DNA of 64,000 nt from Bretschneidera sinensis (GCA_023935145.1 CM043697.1:46221001-46285000); one strand, 5' to 3'. Positions 43,400 through 55,336 are shown, numbered from the stretch's first letter. Translations and numbers: made by a program. Notes: generated by a model from the sequence alone, not told the origin.

Positions 43400-44290
43400 G
43401 CATCATTTCTCTTTTTTTAGAAGGCTTAATCTTCTTTGGAGATCATGAACTCGTCTGTTTTGGCCAAAAGGATTGACATGGTTTGTAACCGGTTCATGGA
43501 GAGGTAATGGCTAAAGTCAGAAGCTTTGAGGCCATTAATGAAGGCCATGACTGCCACCTTTCGATCCAAGTCCCTTACTTGTACCATAGGAAAGGTAAAT
43601 CGTGAGATGTGAGTTATGCTTAACAAGCTTTCTAAAGTTCTTTTGGGAGTTCGGCTGCTGAAGAAGTGACAACAAACATTTCACTAAGTTTATTGAACGA
43701 TTTTATCCCTTGAGAACCATGTTCTTGCCGTTTCCCGAAGGGTTATCGAGAATGCACGACATATCGCTGCCTCTGAGTGGAAGTGGAGGAACATCAAAAA
43801 CTTGAAAGTCTCAAAATGGTTTATAGGACATATCTTTCCTGTGTATGGCTCTATGTGAGACATTTTGAAATTTGGAGACATCTTCTCATCCATGAGTTCT
43901 TGGGAGAAAAGATTGCCTACGGGTCTGATCTCATCAAGGATGTTTCCTGATGCGCTCATTTATTTATTTTAGTTGTTTTCTCACCTCGAACTTGTCATGT
44001 TCTTGTTGTCTCTTGGATGGGTGCAAGTTTGAGACAGACTCGTCATCTTGGATTGAATGTCAATGACTTCACTGGGGGTTACATCGACATGGTTCTCCCC
44101 TGTCCCGAGGATGTCTTTGGCTTTTGTTACATACTTGGGGTTCATGTCTCCTCTCCGATGTCTCTTCCTTGGGTCGGGCACTCCAATGTCGAGGTGCCAG
44201 CTCGGTAGTCTTTCTAGTGGTGTAGGGGCTTAGACCGTAGACTGATGATTTCAAGTTCTGCTTAGATCCGGTCATCCGAGGTGTATGACC
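43400..44290 (-). pseudogene. Tat gag
   Basis: Pieces are 44069-44275 (basic N-terminus), 43690-43959 (NFKMSHIEPYTGKICPINHFETFKFLMFLHFHSEAAICRAFSITLRETARTWFSRDK) and 43426-43626 (FPMVQVRDLDRKVAVMAFINGLKASDFSHYLSMNRLQTMSILLAKTDEFM). Together they cover the retrotransposon gag core (..AFP.TL...A..WFS.L.. and ..AF..GL). Stops near 43630-43690 separate them. Confidence 0.85.
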
Positions 44291-44596
44291 ACCTCTTAGA
44301 GTCGGCGTTGAAATGTGTTGTACTCGGCTCTACTGACAGGCTCGTTAAGATATATCTCATAATTTTCTCTTAGTATTACTTTGTTCGAGTGCGAACTAGG
44401 TTATTGATTAAGCGAGACTCACCCTTCGTTTACCTCGGTTAGGTTGTTGCTCCCTGCGGCACAATAAGGGTTTTGCCCTTCCATCAAAGGTGAGGGTGAT
44501 GGTAATTCGGACGGTTTGACCTCATAAGTCGTCTAGGTGGTATTTCGTATTGGAATTTTCTTAGGTGACATTTTCAACATAAATAAATTTTGCTCT

Positions 44597-44618
44597 TGTT
44601 TCCCACATATGGCGCCAA
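44597..44618 (-). other. Tat primer-binding site
   Basis: On minus, TTGGCGCCATATGTGGGAAA follows the LTR end (...GCATTAACA-GAA). TGGCGCCR-type primer sites followed by a TGTGGGAA word are usual in Tat/Ogre elements, where the primer has been reported as a tRNA-Arg. The exact tRNA cannot be confirmed by eye. Confidence 0.7.
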
Positions 44619-44621
44619 TTC

Positions 44622-44955
44622 TGTTAATGCTGAAAAAAGGTCGAGTGTACTTGGGTCTTATTGGGTCTAAATTGGTCAAAAGGGGGTCGTATGATAACTT
44701 AGGTCAGTCTGGTATGAGCTAGATCCGTGTTACCTGAAAAAGAAGCCGACCAAGAGTGGTTTTCTCCGAGAAGGAACCTACGAAACTTAAGTTAGAGTAG
44801 GAAGTGGGGATAGTGGAAAAGTGAAAAGTGGTTATTATGAATATTGTTCAAGGGCCTTCATATTTATAAGGCTCAAGTAAGGTAAAAATTACTATTTTAT
44901 CCTTGTGATTAACAAGTGTCACCTTCTAGTAAGAGGATGTATTTGTTCTATATCA
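44622..44955 (-). repeat. Tat 5' LTR (~334 bp)
   Basis: It begins TGTTAATGCTG and ends CTATATCA on plus. The part 44797-44955 matches the truncated LTR at 9523-9678. A TATA-like 'tatttataagg' (about 44868-44878) pairs with 'tatttatagggg' at 9584-9595. Short LTRs relative to a 10-kb body fit some Tat members. Confidence 0.75.
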
Positions 44956-47900
44956 GCACCTTTTGTCAAAACCAAGGGAGCATAATGTATAGTAGTTTAA
45001 AAGAATGATTTTATTTCTTTTTCCATATTGTTTTATCTATGTAATCCTTGTTGTTGTCTTGTATTATTTACATAGTTCAATAATACATAAATCTTATTCT
45101 TATTTATTTTGATTATTGTATCAATGTTAATATTTTTCACAAGTTTTAAAGTTAATTTTTTAAAAATATTCAATTATATTTATATTAATTAAACCACAAT
45201 TTGTATTTAAAGAAAAATCTTAAGTTCAAATATCCCATTTCAATTAAAAAAATAAAATAAAAAAAGGATTGGAAGTGGGGCATTGACATGTTTATATTTT
45301 TTTTATTGAAGCGATATTATATACAAGTAAAATGATTTATTTGATTACATTATAAAATCACAGTACTATCACTAACCAATATAACTGCGCACAACACTAA
45401 CACAATCAAAATATGGGTTCAACTTCCATCCATTACCCCATATCAAAAGATATGTCGTTTTCTTTTAATCACAAAAAGACACATCAACATTTGAAAAAAT
45501 TAATGGTTGAGATCTAAACAAATAAGAGAGTAGTTTGGTAAATGAATAAAATTATTGATTTAATATTTTCCCCTTCGAAGTTTTTTAGCGACAACCAAAA
45601 GTCAAAAAACATACCCTAGATTTTGTTGGAAATCTCTCAACAAGAGCTACCAAATGAAGCTCAAGTGTCAACTTCCGTCAAATTGGCCTCACGCATGTGG
45701 AAGATGAGTTCGGTGAACAGTAACTATCTGATTTTGTTATTTTTATTTTTTATTTTAAAAAATATGATTATTTTTTATAAAAAAATATTCCCACTTTGAT
45801 GATCTGACAAAGTGGTATTTTGATCCAAAATCCTCAATCTCAATTTGATCAATTTTATTTCTAATCATTTTTTAATTATGACGTTGATATATTACTCATA
45901 CGCTTGATGATAAATCTTGATTGAATTAATTTATTTTTTACGCTAATTCTTGATTACAAATATTTATACAAATTAATATTTACTACTTGCTTGAATCATC
46001 TATCTACCATTTATTAGTGTACAACTTTAATCATTGTTCTCTGTATTTTTGTTTGATCAACGAATAAATTTTTATTAGAACTTCATAATAATTATATTTT
46101 TTATTATAATATATTGATAAATCTCATTTATTTAATTTTCAATTGATGATGTATCTTCTTGTTATCAAAAGAAAAAAATATATATTTTAATTTTAATTTT
46201 TTATTTTTAAACAGTGATGCGTCGTTTTTCCGTTAAAGAAAAAAACAAGCCATTCGATAAGGGATAAAAAAAATAAAAACTGAACCTATCCAATTATATT
46301 GGAAGCAATAATTATTGGTGACACGTTTCGAGTTCATTTACAGCGGACAGGTGGAACCATAACATACATAAGTTTTATGTCAGCGTTATCGATACTTAAA
46401 TGCCCTATTTCCCTTAGTAAGGCAGCAAGGCAATTGATGTTTTTGGTCAAGCGTTCCAATTGCACCATAATTAGGCAATTTTTGACCATTTTACAAATCT
46501 ATTATTTTAATATTCTTTAACCCTTGTTTGGTCACTAAGTCTTTTCTTCCCTTCTTATTTTAGTACGTAAAATTATATATCTCGTCCCATTGGCTAATTG
46601 AAAAGACAAGTTCTTTTTTCTTTTGCAAAACAGGGAAGGAGTATTATTTATATATAAACCGAAATTACATCCAGATTCGACAATCCTTATTTGGTCGTGA
46701 GTCGTTTTCTTGGATTAGAAATTGCACCTTGGGGGAGTTTAAAAATGGGTTCCAATTCATTAAATGAGGAATGGTTGCATAAATAATTGAATTATGTCCT
46801 CTTTAATTCCATTGCCAAAAAAAAAAAAATTAAGGATCTCAGAGTCACTACATTGAGTGAAAATTGTTAGTGTCTGACGTTATTGACAATTGATAATGTG
46901 CCGCCTAAGACATCCACTAGAGCTGACCCATATTATATGTAGATTTTTAAGTGTTATCCAAAACAATGTCACGTGGCAATGTAGCATTAATTAAGGTTAT
47001 GTTGACAAATCTATGATTAAGAATATAAAATAAAAAAAATATTAAAAACGAAAAGAAACAGGAAAGAAAAGAAAACCACCAAATGATATGTCGATGAAGA
47101 ACAAAAATATTTGATTAGTTAGGGTTTAAAATTTTGATTTAAAATTATTTAAAAAATTTATTAATAATTTTTTTTATTAAAAACATTATTATAAATATAA
47201 GATTAAAAAAATAATATTAATAATTAAAATTTTAAATTATTAATAAAATTTTAAATTAATCTAAATTATTGATTTAGACCCAATTCATCCACGAAATTAT
47301 CTTGAAAATTCTCAAGTTTGGCTTTTTCTCAAATGCTCCTGCAAGGTAACAAATACAAAGCTGGCCAAGAGAACCGTCTTTTCTCGGTCTGCAAAATGTA
47401 CATACATTGCTGGCTGATGGAGTACAAACACCGACCTATTTGACCATGTACACTTTTATCCTTTACTTTTACAGTTTTACCCTTCATTAAGAAATATATG
47501 TAATCTCAGTTTTCAATGTATTACATTATATTTATAAATTTATATAAATAAATAAATAAATCTTTGAGGTTTCATATTTAATTATGTGAAATTTAATTTT
47601 GTCCAATTGAATCTTTTCATTGCGTGATTCTTTCAGAATCATCAATCTTTCAATTTAAAACTTAATTTTATTCAAATTAACAGAGGTTATAGATTTGACA
47701 GAAATGACTCAATTAGACGAAATTAGGTTTTGCAAAGTCAAATAAATAAAAATTAAAAAGAGAAATAAACACATGTATAAACCATCAATGATCTATTTGT
47801 ATTTTATCTTTTTATATATTATGTGAGATTTATAACTACGTGAATGATTGAGATTGCATCATTTTCTGATAAGATTTTAAAAAAGTAAATGATGGATGTT

Positions 47901-49524
47901 GAACCCGAAAGGGATCTGAATCCTCTCCAGTCACCAGTCCTCTTCATTTGGTCAAATTGATGGTGAGATCACCAAAATAAACCTAAGAATTCAAATTTTT
48001 CTTAAACAAACATAAGTTATTTAGATAATTTAATAAAGTTTTTGATTTAATTTTTTAACCTTTACAATTTTTTTGCGACATCAAGTCAATCCATAGTTGA
48101 AAAAATGAAATTCCAACACCGTTGTAAAAAAGCTTGATGAGATCTAAAATCTGACATCTAACACGCTATCCTCACGCGTCACCCGTGCGAATTAAAAAGA
48201 TCAGACTTTTAATTTGCTTTTCCCCAACGAGTAATTTTAGAAACCATTTATATCATCGAGTTGGATTTTGAAAGAGAAAATGAATCTTGGAAACACCGTC
48301 ACGAGATACGGCTTGATGATATCCCACGAGTCAATAGTCAACAAAGAGTAATTTGCTGTTCCTCATGTCATTATTCTACCTGTTTTTTAATTTTTAAAAA
48401 TTAAATTTTCAAAAAATTCCTATTTTAATGTTGTGAAAAAACTCATTTTGATAAAACAAAATTACGATTCAATCGTTAACATTTATTTAAATTTTAAAAG
48501 AGTTAAATACTTATCTTGCTATGAACTAGACCTGTACAAAGATGATTATTTTTCCAATTGAAAAGAGCACATTTTTAATTTTCAAAAAGCCTTAACGTTG
48601 GAATACGGACTTTATATACTAATTTTTGACACTAGGATTATCGATCAGTAACAATGCTACACGACAAATGACAAAATTTTCTTGTAAATTGTTATTAGAA
48701 ATCATTGTTACCAGTCGCGTAGCATTACGTGTCGGCCACAGAAGGAGGTGTCCAAACGTAAAGTCCATTTCATTTTGCAAATCTTTAGATGGTAGCGCCT
48801 CAAATCACACTATCCATTTCATTTTGGCAAAGTGAAATAAATTTAGAAAGTGTCTCACATGAAAATTACATGCTTCATTGTTTACCATGTGAATTTGGCA
48901 AAGACATTAAATGGGCATAAGACATTCTGGGTTGGTCAAGGTCGTTAAAATTAAAAACATGTTAAAATTTTTACTGATAATTTTAAAATTTTTTATTAAT
49001 AATATTAATATAGGTATGAAATTTAAAAATAATATTACTGATAAATTTTTTAAAAATTATTAATAAATTTTTTAATTAATCTAAAATATAAGTCTTAAAC
49101 TTAAATCAACCAAGCATTTCTTTATATCCACTGCTTTTATATCTTTTGTACTATAGTTGACTAGTAATAGGGTTTCAAAATTATTTTTAAAATGATTTAT
49201 AATAAAATAATAGTTTATTAATATAATCTATTTTTGAAAATCAGTTATTTAAGTTATTTAATATTTGATAAAATAATATTTTTTATTAATAATAAGTCAA
49301 TATCAAAAACAATTTTTTTACACAAATTTAGTTTACTAAAAACGAAACTATTTTATAAATTGTTTTTTTAATTGTGTTTGACTTCACTTATGTTTAAGGG
49401 AAATAAAAACCATTTCATAAATTCTTTCAATTATATTTAGTAATTTTGTTCCGTGAGTAAAAATGATTGTAGATAAAAGTGCTAGATAATTTGTAGAGGT
49501 TCTTATAAAGTATGTAACAATTAA
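44956..49524. other. Intergenic, AT-rich, no gene seen
   Basis: The sequence is mostly A/T runs. Two related blocks (47100-47280 and 48955-49110) share 'aatttattaataattttt', 'ttaaattaatctaaa' and 'gat/agtcttaaaccc' words, and a third short relative is at about 56050-56120. They are probably a small AT-rich interspersed repeat or MITE family. 48640-48840 reads like non-repetitive DNA but its 69-codon frame has no recognisable domain. No tRNA or snRNA box was seen. Confidence 0.55.
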
Positions 49525-49782
49525 GGATGGACTCGAGTTGAACCGAGCTCAAACACTAAAGTGTTCAAGTTCAACTTGACTCAAAATAGAAAGACTCAAC
49601 TTCGAATTCAAAATTTTAGTCGAGTTCAAACTTGATCAAATTTTTTTTTGAATTCAAGCTCGATTCGATTTGAGTTTAATAATAAACAAACTCATTTAAA
49701 CTCGAATCAAAACTTAAACAAGGTTACATTAATTAGTATTGGACTTTATAAATATTAATACTAATATATATATATATATATA

Positions 49783-51790
49783 TGTGTGTGTAACATCCGT
49801 GTTCTTAAAGTATATGTAAAGAAGTAATTTAATAAATATGACATAAAATTAAAATAATATATATACATGAATGATTTAGTATTAAATAAAATAATTATTT
49901 TGAAAAAAAATAGATGCGTAAGGACATAGTTATAAAAAAATGAAAAACAAAAAAAATTTGAACGCATCCAATTTAGAGGAAAAATAAAACTTTTGTTTTT
50001 CCCAAAAAAAAAAAAACCAAATTTGGCATAGTCAAGAAGAAAAAAGAAAGAAAAAAAATATCTGAAGTCAAGAAGAAGACAAAAAAAAAGGGGTAAGGGG
50101 GTTATATATAAATATAAAAGTAAAATGTAATCTTGTTTAGTTTTTTTTTTCAATTACTTTATTTTTTTTAAATACTTAGGGACCAAAAAAAAGGTTAAAA
50201 GAGTAAAATTTTTGAAGAAGTTTACGAAAGAATTTTATAGAGAGTCACGGGAAGCTCTAAGAAAAACATAAGGTAATAATATAAAGTTTATTTTTGAATT
50301 TATAGCATACATGAAATTTTTCGGAATTCAAAGAGAAAATTTTAAAAGGGTGTAAATTATGAAAAATTGAAGAATAAATTAGAAATTTAATATAAATATT
50401 ATGTTAGGTGTTGACGATCAGCAACCGGGGAAAATTGTTGAGAGAAGTACTAAATGCAAGGAGGTGATCCACGGGTAACCCTAAGTACAACGCGATGAGT
50501 TAGATTTACTTTAAGTAATCTAGATAAAAATGAAATATTTCGTGATAATATTAAAATAGATTATTAACTTATACTTTGGTGATAGATGAAAATTGATTGA
50601 TAAGTGTGATAGGAATAGTGAATGTGTAAAATTATTTTATGATAAATAGTATTTTTGAAATAATAAGTTGATTTAATAATAAAAGCGATAAGTGAAATTC
50701 TTAATGAGTTATGGTTGATGTTTTGATATGATTTATGAGGATATGAAATTCAGTGGATCTTGACAACCTATGATTGATGATTTGGTGCGAGTTATGAGGA
50801 GAGAAATTTAGTAGATTTTTTTTCAAATAATAATTTGAGAATAATCATGATAGCTAATTTAAATATTTGAATTAATGTTTGTTTTTATGTTATTATTCAT
50901 ATGCATATTTCATATCATTGTTCATATGCATATGCATGAAATAAAAAAACCAGGAGGGAGCTGGTCTAATTGAAAAACCGTGACAGTCGGTATATGTTGA
51001 AAATAAAGGAAATCGTGACAGCTGGTATATGTTGGAAATAAATGAAAACCGTGACAGTCGGTATATGCTGAAAATAAATACCGTGATAGCCAGTATATGC
51101 TGAAAAAAAAAGAACCGGGAGGGGACTGGTCTAAGATAAAAATATGTCGACATGTGGGAAGACGTTCCCTAATTATAATTTATGCATTGCATCAGTTTTA
51201 AATATTGATTGTATTACTGAAATGCTGAAGTGTTGTTTGTTATTGTACATTTATTTATAGATGAATAAGTCTCACAGAGAGACAGTTATGGTGAGAAAGA
51301 AATATAGAAGTATGATATGATAAGAACCTTTAAATGGTAGACTTTATACTGTGAACCTCATTACGAGGTAATTATGAGATAATTGATGGTCTTAAGGTGA
51401 ACCAATATATAAGAAGAAGAGATCGATAGAGAATGTGACTTATAGTATGTGTAGTGATAGTAGAATGCTATTATCAAGTTGTATGAGATATAAATGATTA
51501 AATATTGAAAGATTATTTATACAAATTGAATACTTCTATTAAATTTAATTCACTGAGCTTGTGAAGCCTAACCCTCATTGTACAATTATTTCAGGTAGCA
51601 AGCAGGACAAATAATTTGGTGAGTTGAGATTCAGATAAATAATTTGGTATATATCTTCCCTATTGAGAGTTAAAAATTGATATAAAATTTTTTATTAGTG
51701 TTATTTTTATTGTTGCATATATATATATATCGTGCTGATATTTCAAAATGTGATGACACCATGATAATTAATTCGAGATGTATCGTTACA
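49783..51790 (+). repeat. Solo LTR (~2.0 kb)
   Basis: The start is TGTGTGTGTAACATCC (or TGTAACATCC at 49789) and the end is GATGTATCGTTACA at 51790. ATATA flanks both sides (49778-49782, 51791-51795), but the context is low complexity, so the target duplication is only suggestive. No gag-pol is attached. It includes a run of five units of the type 'aaccgtgacagtcggtatatgctgaaaataaa' (50940-51135), also seen at the window start. The 130-codon minus ORF at 49761-50153 is a poly(T) artefact. Confidence 0.65.
50940..51135 (+). repeat. ~38-bp tandem repeat in solo LTR
   Basis: Units 'aaaccgtgacagtcggtatatgctgaaaataa' repeat about four times, flanked by the related 'accgggaggggactggtctaa' and 'accaggagggagctggtctaa' words. 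The arrangement resembles that at 240-360. Confidence 0.8.
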
Positions 51791-51922
51791 ATATATATAT
51801 TATATTTAAAAAATAAATTTGCCTTAAATCGGCTCGATTCGATAAATCACATTTTTTCAAGCTCGACACTTGACAATTCAAGCTTTGACCAAGCTGGAAT
51901 TAAAGCTCGTCGAGTCCACCCC

Positions 51923-52300
51923 TGTTAATATTATGAGCATTTTAGTACGGAATAATTGTCTTTAATACGATGTAGAAAGCTGAGGTGCATCTATTATCTA
52001 TAGATTTGAGATTTGGGACAAATGCAAACTTTTCTCTTCAATGAGAAATGCAAAGCTTTGATTTTTTTTTTTACAGCATAGTAGTAGTAAAATTGATATG
52101 ATTAGATGGTAGGTCCACATCCTATATTGCTGGCGTGTCAAGATTTGCGTGGATTTTAGACATCACTGGACCAAATATTACCAGAGAAGAGAAGGTAATA
52201 GAAAATCCGTCTGAGTTTAGACATGAGGGGGAGAGACGCGGCACAAGCACCCGAAATAAGCCAGTGAAAACTGACCCATAAACCGTTTAAAACTTTCTGA
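51923..52300 (+). promoter_or_regulatory. Promoter region of the F-box gene
   Basis: This holds the upstream DNA and probable transcription start of the next gene. No sharp TATA box is visible in 52200-52300 ('gacccataaaccgtttaaaac' is the nearest). Base composition becomes less AT-rich after 52180, as expected near a gene. Confidence 0.35.
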
Positions 52301-52450
52301 TCAGACCAAACTAATATTGGATTCGCTATCAGATCTCTGTTCTCCTATCTGGGTTCTGCTTAAATTTCTAGCGAAATCAACCTTCTGGTTACTCTCCGTG
52401 TTCATGTTTTGGTTTCTTTGTTTCACACATAATGATGGCTTATCTATGAG
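52300..52450 (+). other. 5'UTR exon of the F-box gene (predicted)
   Basis: It ends in a strong donor (ATGAG|GTAAGT, 52450/52451). It contains pyrimidine-rich leader sequence and two upstream ATGs, at 52404 and 52432. The 5' limit is a guess. A leader intron of 1752 bp (52451-54202) would follow, ending in TTATGATCAG. The frame at 53261-53629 in this intron is not a gene. Confidence 0.55.
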
Positions 52451-54212
52451 GTAAGTGAACAAACCGTTCTCTTGATAGTAGTGATTCTGATTTTCTTGGC
52501 CTGGGATGTTGTTTTTGGTTGTATTTTTTTCTTTCTCATTTGTTTAAAATAATCTGTTGTTTTTAATTTACATGATAATTGATTGATATTTGCATTTTCA
52601 TGTACTATATATTAGTAGTAGTATATGTTATCTAATTTCTGCAGTAATGATTTCAATGCCTGCAATTTTGATGCTTTATAGTTCTAGATCATAATTTATT
52701 AGATGGTATTATTTGCTTTGTTTCTGAAGATTGAATAACTAATTGATGTTCTATGAACTTTGTGGAGTCTTTTTCCTTTCTTGTTGGAGAACAAAGGAAC
52801 CGTAGCTTCAGGACCCTCCTCTTTCCTTGTGCTCTTCCGGTTCTGTTCTGGTTATAAATCGGGCTTTTACTATGTCTTTCATGAATTTATTCAGATTTAC
52901 CCATGATGATCATTCTGAATCGAGTTTTTAGACCTGGTTTTTCTTGATCTGTTAGAAGTGGGCCCTGTACTCGTGGATTTTCTTTGTATTTAATTATGTT
53001 TTGGTGGGTTGGTGTCGGTTGCTCTAATTGATTTCTGCTACATTTTCTTCAAATTTTTTCTGGGAGTCCTTATTTGAATTGGTATATGACGCCAAATCTG
53101 CCCGTCGCAACACTGCCTAGAAATGTTCATGAATCGGGTCACATTTTGCTTTCTATTTCAGATCATTGGCTATTACGGTCACTGTTATTTTTGTTTTAAG
53201 CGTTTGGCCACCAACTTTGTTTTTAGTCATCAATGAATTCATCCCTATAGCAATCCTTACTTGAATCTGCCCTCCAACACCTGGTACTGGTGGCCGGTGG
53301 GGCATTTAAATCGCTTAAGAGGAATCCTGTGCTTGTTTCCTTATCGTAGATGTAGAAGTTATGGTCTCTGCTTGCATAACATGCTTAAATCAGGTAGAAT
53401 GCGGCATATTCACAGAAAATGCTCATGTATGGTTGTTTCCATAAGTGTAGGATTTTGGAGTTGTGACTCATGTCTGCAAAATTTTAGTCCTTTTTTCCAA
53501 ATGTTGCTGTTAAAATGGTATTGCATTCACCAGAGTCATATGCACTTACCAGTTTGGTTTGTCCAATTTTGCGATTCGATAGAGCATCAGATCTCTTTGT
53601 TTCAGATGGGCCGTATGAAACCTTTTTAAGACCAAATAGCTGTAAGGGCATACTCTCTTCATAGGTTCGTGTATTTTCTCACTTTCTGAATCCATGTTGA
53701 TTTCTGCCTTTCTCTTCTTCATCACATTATCTCTTTGTGTTTGTGGATTTGTTAATATAAGTTTAAATGTTTGAAATAGCCTCCTTACATTTTCCTTCTT
53801 GAACATATTTGTTTTTCAAGTTCAGTGTTTGTAGAAGTTTGCAACTGTGTGAAAGCCTGTGTACTCGTGTTAATGTGTTTCTGTGTGGGAATCCTTAATG
53901 GTACAGATAGCAGAATTTGGTGGTTGTGGAACACATCATCAAATGAGCACATTTCAAATAAGCCTATTGCTATTATCTTTATTTTTCTATAAAATCAGAG
54001 ATGTGAGTCTCTTGTAGTGCCAACTTGGTTACTGAAGAACTTATTCATATAACACAAATTAAATGTATCAGTGATTTATATGCCTTTGAAACTTGATACT
54101 TTTCTCCCTGAACATTTTGTCATTATCAAAATGGCTTTTGTTGAATTATTATCTATACATAATTACATTGTTTTAAAATGTAATGTGCTGCTTTATGATC
54201 AGAGGCCTATAG
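52404..54212 (+). promoter_or_regulatory. Spliced uORF in F-box leader (predicted)
   Basis: Reading from ATG 52404 through the predicted splice (52450 to 54203) gives an 18-codon peptide MFWFLCFTHNDGLSMRGL ending with TAG at 54210-54212, two bases before the main ATG (54215). A second uORF of five codons starts at 52432 and its TGA ends at 52449. Both would limit initiation at the main start. This depends on the splice sites being right. Confidence 0.4.
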
Positions 54213-54214
54213 CC

Positions 54215-55336
54215 ATGTCGTTTGCACCAGTTGAGAGTATGGCATCACTGAGCAGTGATATCTTCTATGACATACTGAGGCGTCTTGATGGCCCGACTTT
54301 GGCTAGTGCAGCATGTACTTGTGCAGCATTTTGTTCGATCTCAAAAGAAGAGAGATTATGGGAAAATGTGTGTTCTTTGATGTGGCCTTCAACCAATAGG
54401 GAAGATGTCAAAAGTTTGATATCATCAATTGGTGGATTCAGAAAGTTCTATGCAGATTGTTTTCCCCTTATTGTTAACAAGGAAGTTACTGAGTTCCAGT
54501 GGAACGACCATCTTGAATATCCTGAAGATTGGACAGAAGCTGAATACTACGGTGACATGGATGAATCTGAGAGTATTTCACCATCAGATTTTGTTTCTAT
54601 TGTAGATATCTGGTATAAAGATAAAACTATCTGTTCGAAAGTCCTCTGGGGTATTCCTAATGCCAATGGATTCAATGGTTGGTTTTACAACTGCCCGTTT
54701 CGGATTGATCTTCTTACCTATGAAGCTAGAGATGATGACAGTGAAGCTGAAGTTACCCTTTCGGTTTCTGATGGTCTGCCACTGATCGCATCTATGGAGA
54801 AAGAAAGGAAAGATGGGAAGCTATGGAGGGAGCTTCGTGATGGACTCCGTCTAAGTTGGATTGTTGTGAATAAAAAGATAAATCAAGCTGCTAATCTTGC
54901 GAGCTGGAGCCCTCTTGGTGGGCAGAGACATTGGCCGACAGACAAGGATTTTGTGATACGCTTTGGGTCTGTTCTTCCAGCTAAAGAAATTCTTCCTTGT
55001 CAAGTAGTAGAATGCATTCTTACCATGAAGTTCAGAGTCATTCATACTGAGGGAGAAGGTGTTCACACAGCTCTCAGATTAACAGAGTTGAGCATGCAAT
55101 TAGAAGATATGGAAGGTGCTCGTGTAAATGGAAGAAACAGTTTGCTTATCCTCAAGGAAGCTCTCAGCTGTCGCAGGAGCAAAAATTACACTGAAGTCCT
55201 CGAGTCTTGTCACTTGTACTCGAAAGTGCAAAGTGAATTAAAGGAGGAGAAGATGAGAAATGAAACCAGGTTAGACAGAGTTTGTATATTAAGTGGTATT
55301 GCTGCGTTCATCACTTTCTGGTACTACATTTTGTAA
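54215..55336 (+). CDS. F-box protein, At2g27310-like, tail-anchored
   Basis: The gene has 373 codons in one coding exon. F-box at about residues 10-50 (LSSDIFYDILRRLDGPTLASAACTCAAFCSISKEERLWENVC), the SKP1-binding part of SCF ubiquitin ligases. The rest follows the plant At2g27310/At2g36090/At3g44326 group: WPSTNREDVKSLISSIGGFRKFYADCFPL, DIWYKDKTICSKVLWGIPNANGFNGWFYNCPFRIDL, LRDGLRLSWIVVNKKINQAANLASWSPLGGQRHWPTDKDF, VECILTMKFRV and LTELSMQLEDMEGARVNGRNSLLILKEAL. The last 17-20 residues (ILSGIAAFITFWYYIL) form a membrane anchor directly before the stop. ATG 54215 is chosen because it lies 13 bases after the AG acceptor (54201-54202) and precedes the conserved part. The frame is open upstream to 54071 only because the intron lacks stops. 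Substrate unknown. No frame damage. Confidence 0.92.
   Translation: MSFAPVESMASLSSDIFYDILRRLDGPTLASAACTCAAFCSISKEERLWENVCSLMWPSTNREDVKSLISSIGGFRKFYADCFPLIVNKEVTEFQWNDHLEYPEDWTEAEYYGDMDESESISPSDFVSIVDIWYKDKTICSKVLWGIPNANGFNGWFYNCPFRIDLLTYEARDDDSEAEVTLSVSDGLPLIASMEKERKDGKLWRELRDGLRLSWIVVNKKINQAANLASWSPLGGQRHWPTDKDFVIRFGSVLPAKEILPCQVVECILTMKFRVIHTEGEGVHTALRLTELSMQLEDMEGARVNGRNSLLILKEALSCRRSKNYTEVLESCHLYSKVQSELKEEKMRNETRLDRVCILSGIAAFITFWYYIL

Larger units (their letters stand above)
9523..44955 (-). mobile_element. Tat-lineage Ty3/gypsy retrotransposon, host of nested insertions
   Basis: On the minus strand the order is 5' LTR (44955-44622), PBS, gag (44.3-43.4 kb), protease (42.6-42.3), RT (41.7-41.4), RNase H and linker (about 41-40.2), integrase (about 40.1-39.9 continuing at 28.97-28.14), minisatellites, an antisense extra ORF (27.26-26.59 and 12.24-11.43), another minisatellite (10.9-9.8) and a truncated 3' LTR (9678-9523). 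Removing the nested Tekay (13.9 kb) and Athila (10.9 kb) leaves about 10.6 kb, realistic for a Tat element. The wording of the RT, integrase (ATDYFPKWVEAE) and gag, the extra ORF and the 3' repeat arrays all point to the Tat/Ogre lineage. All frames are broken, so it is an old copy. Confidence 0.85.
49525..51922. mobile_element. Short-TIR DNA element split by a solo LTR
   Basis: The left end GGATGGACTCGA (49525-49536) and the right end TCGAGTCCACCCC (51910-51922) are inverted copies. Inside both halves are many 'agctcga', 'gattcga' and 'caagctt' words (49530-49700 and 51825-51910) typical of the common plant element starting GGGGTGGACTCGAG. Without the LTR it would be about 0.4 kb. It has no coding capacity. 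Confidence 0.65.

Noticed and set aside
46299..46520. Small plus ORFs in the 45-49 kb interval (46299-46520, 48626-48835)
   Set aside because: No domain, no promoter or splice context, AT-rich surroundings.
49761..50153. 130-codon Phe-rich minus ORF in the solo LTR
   Set aside because: Poly(A/T) composition, no domain.
53261..53629. 122-codon ORF in front of the F-box gene
   Set aside because: Lies wholly in the predicted leader intron; Cys/Leu-rich chance frame without domain.
54071..54214. Upstream 48 in-frame codons of the F-box ORF as part of the protein
   Set aside because: They precede a good AG acceptor and are intron-like; the conserved family begins after ATG 54215.
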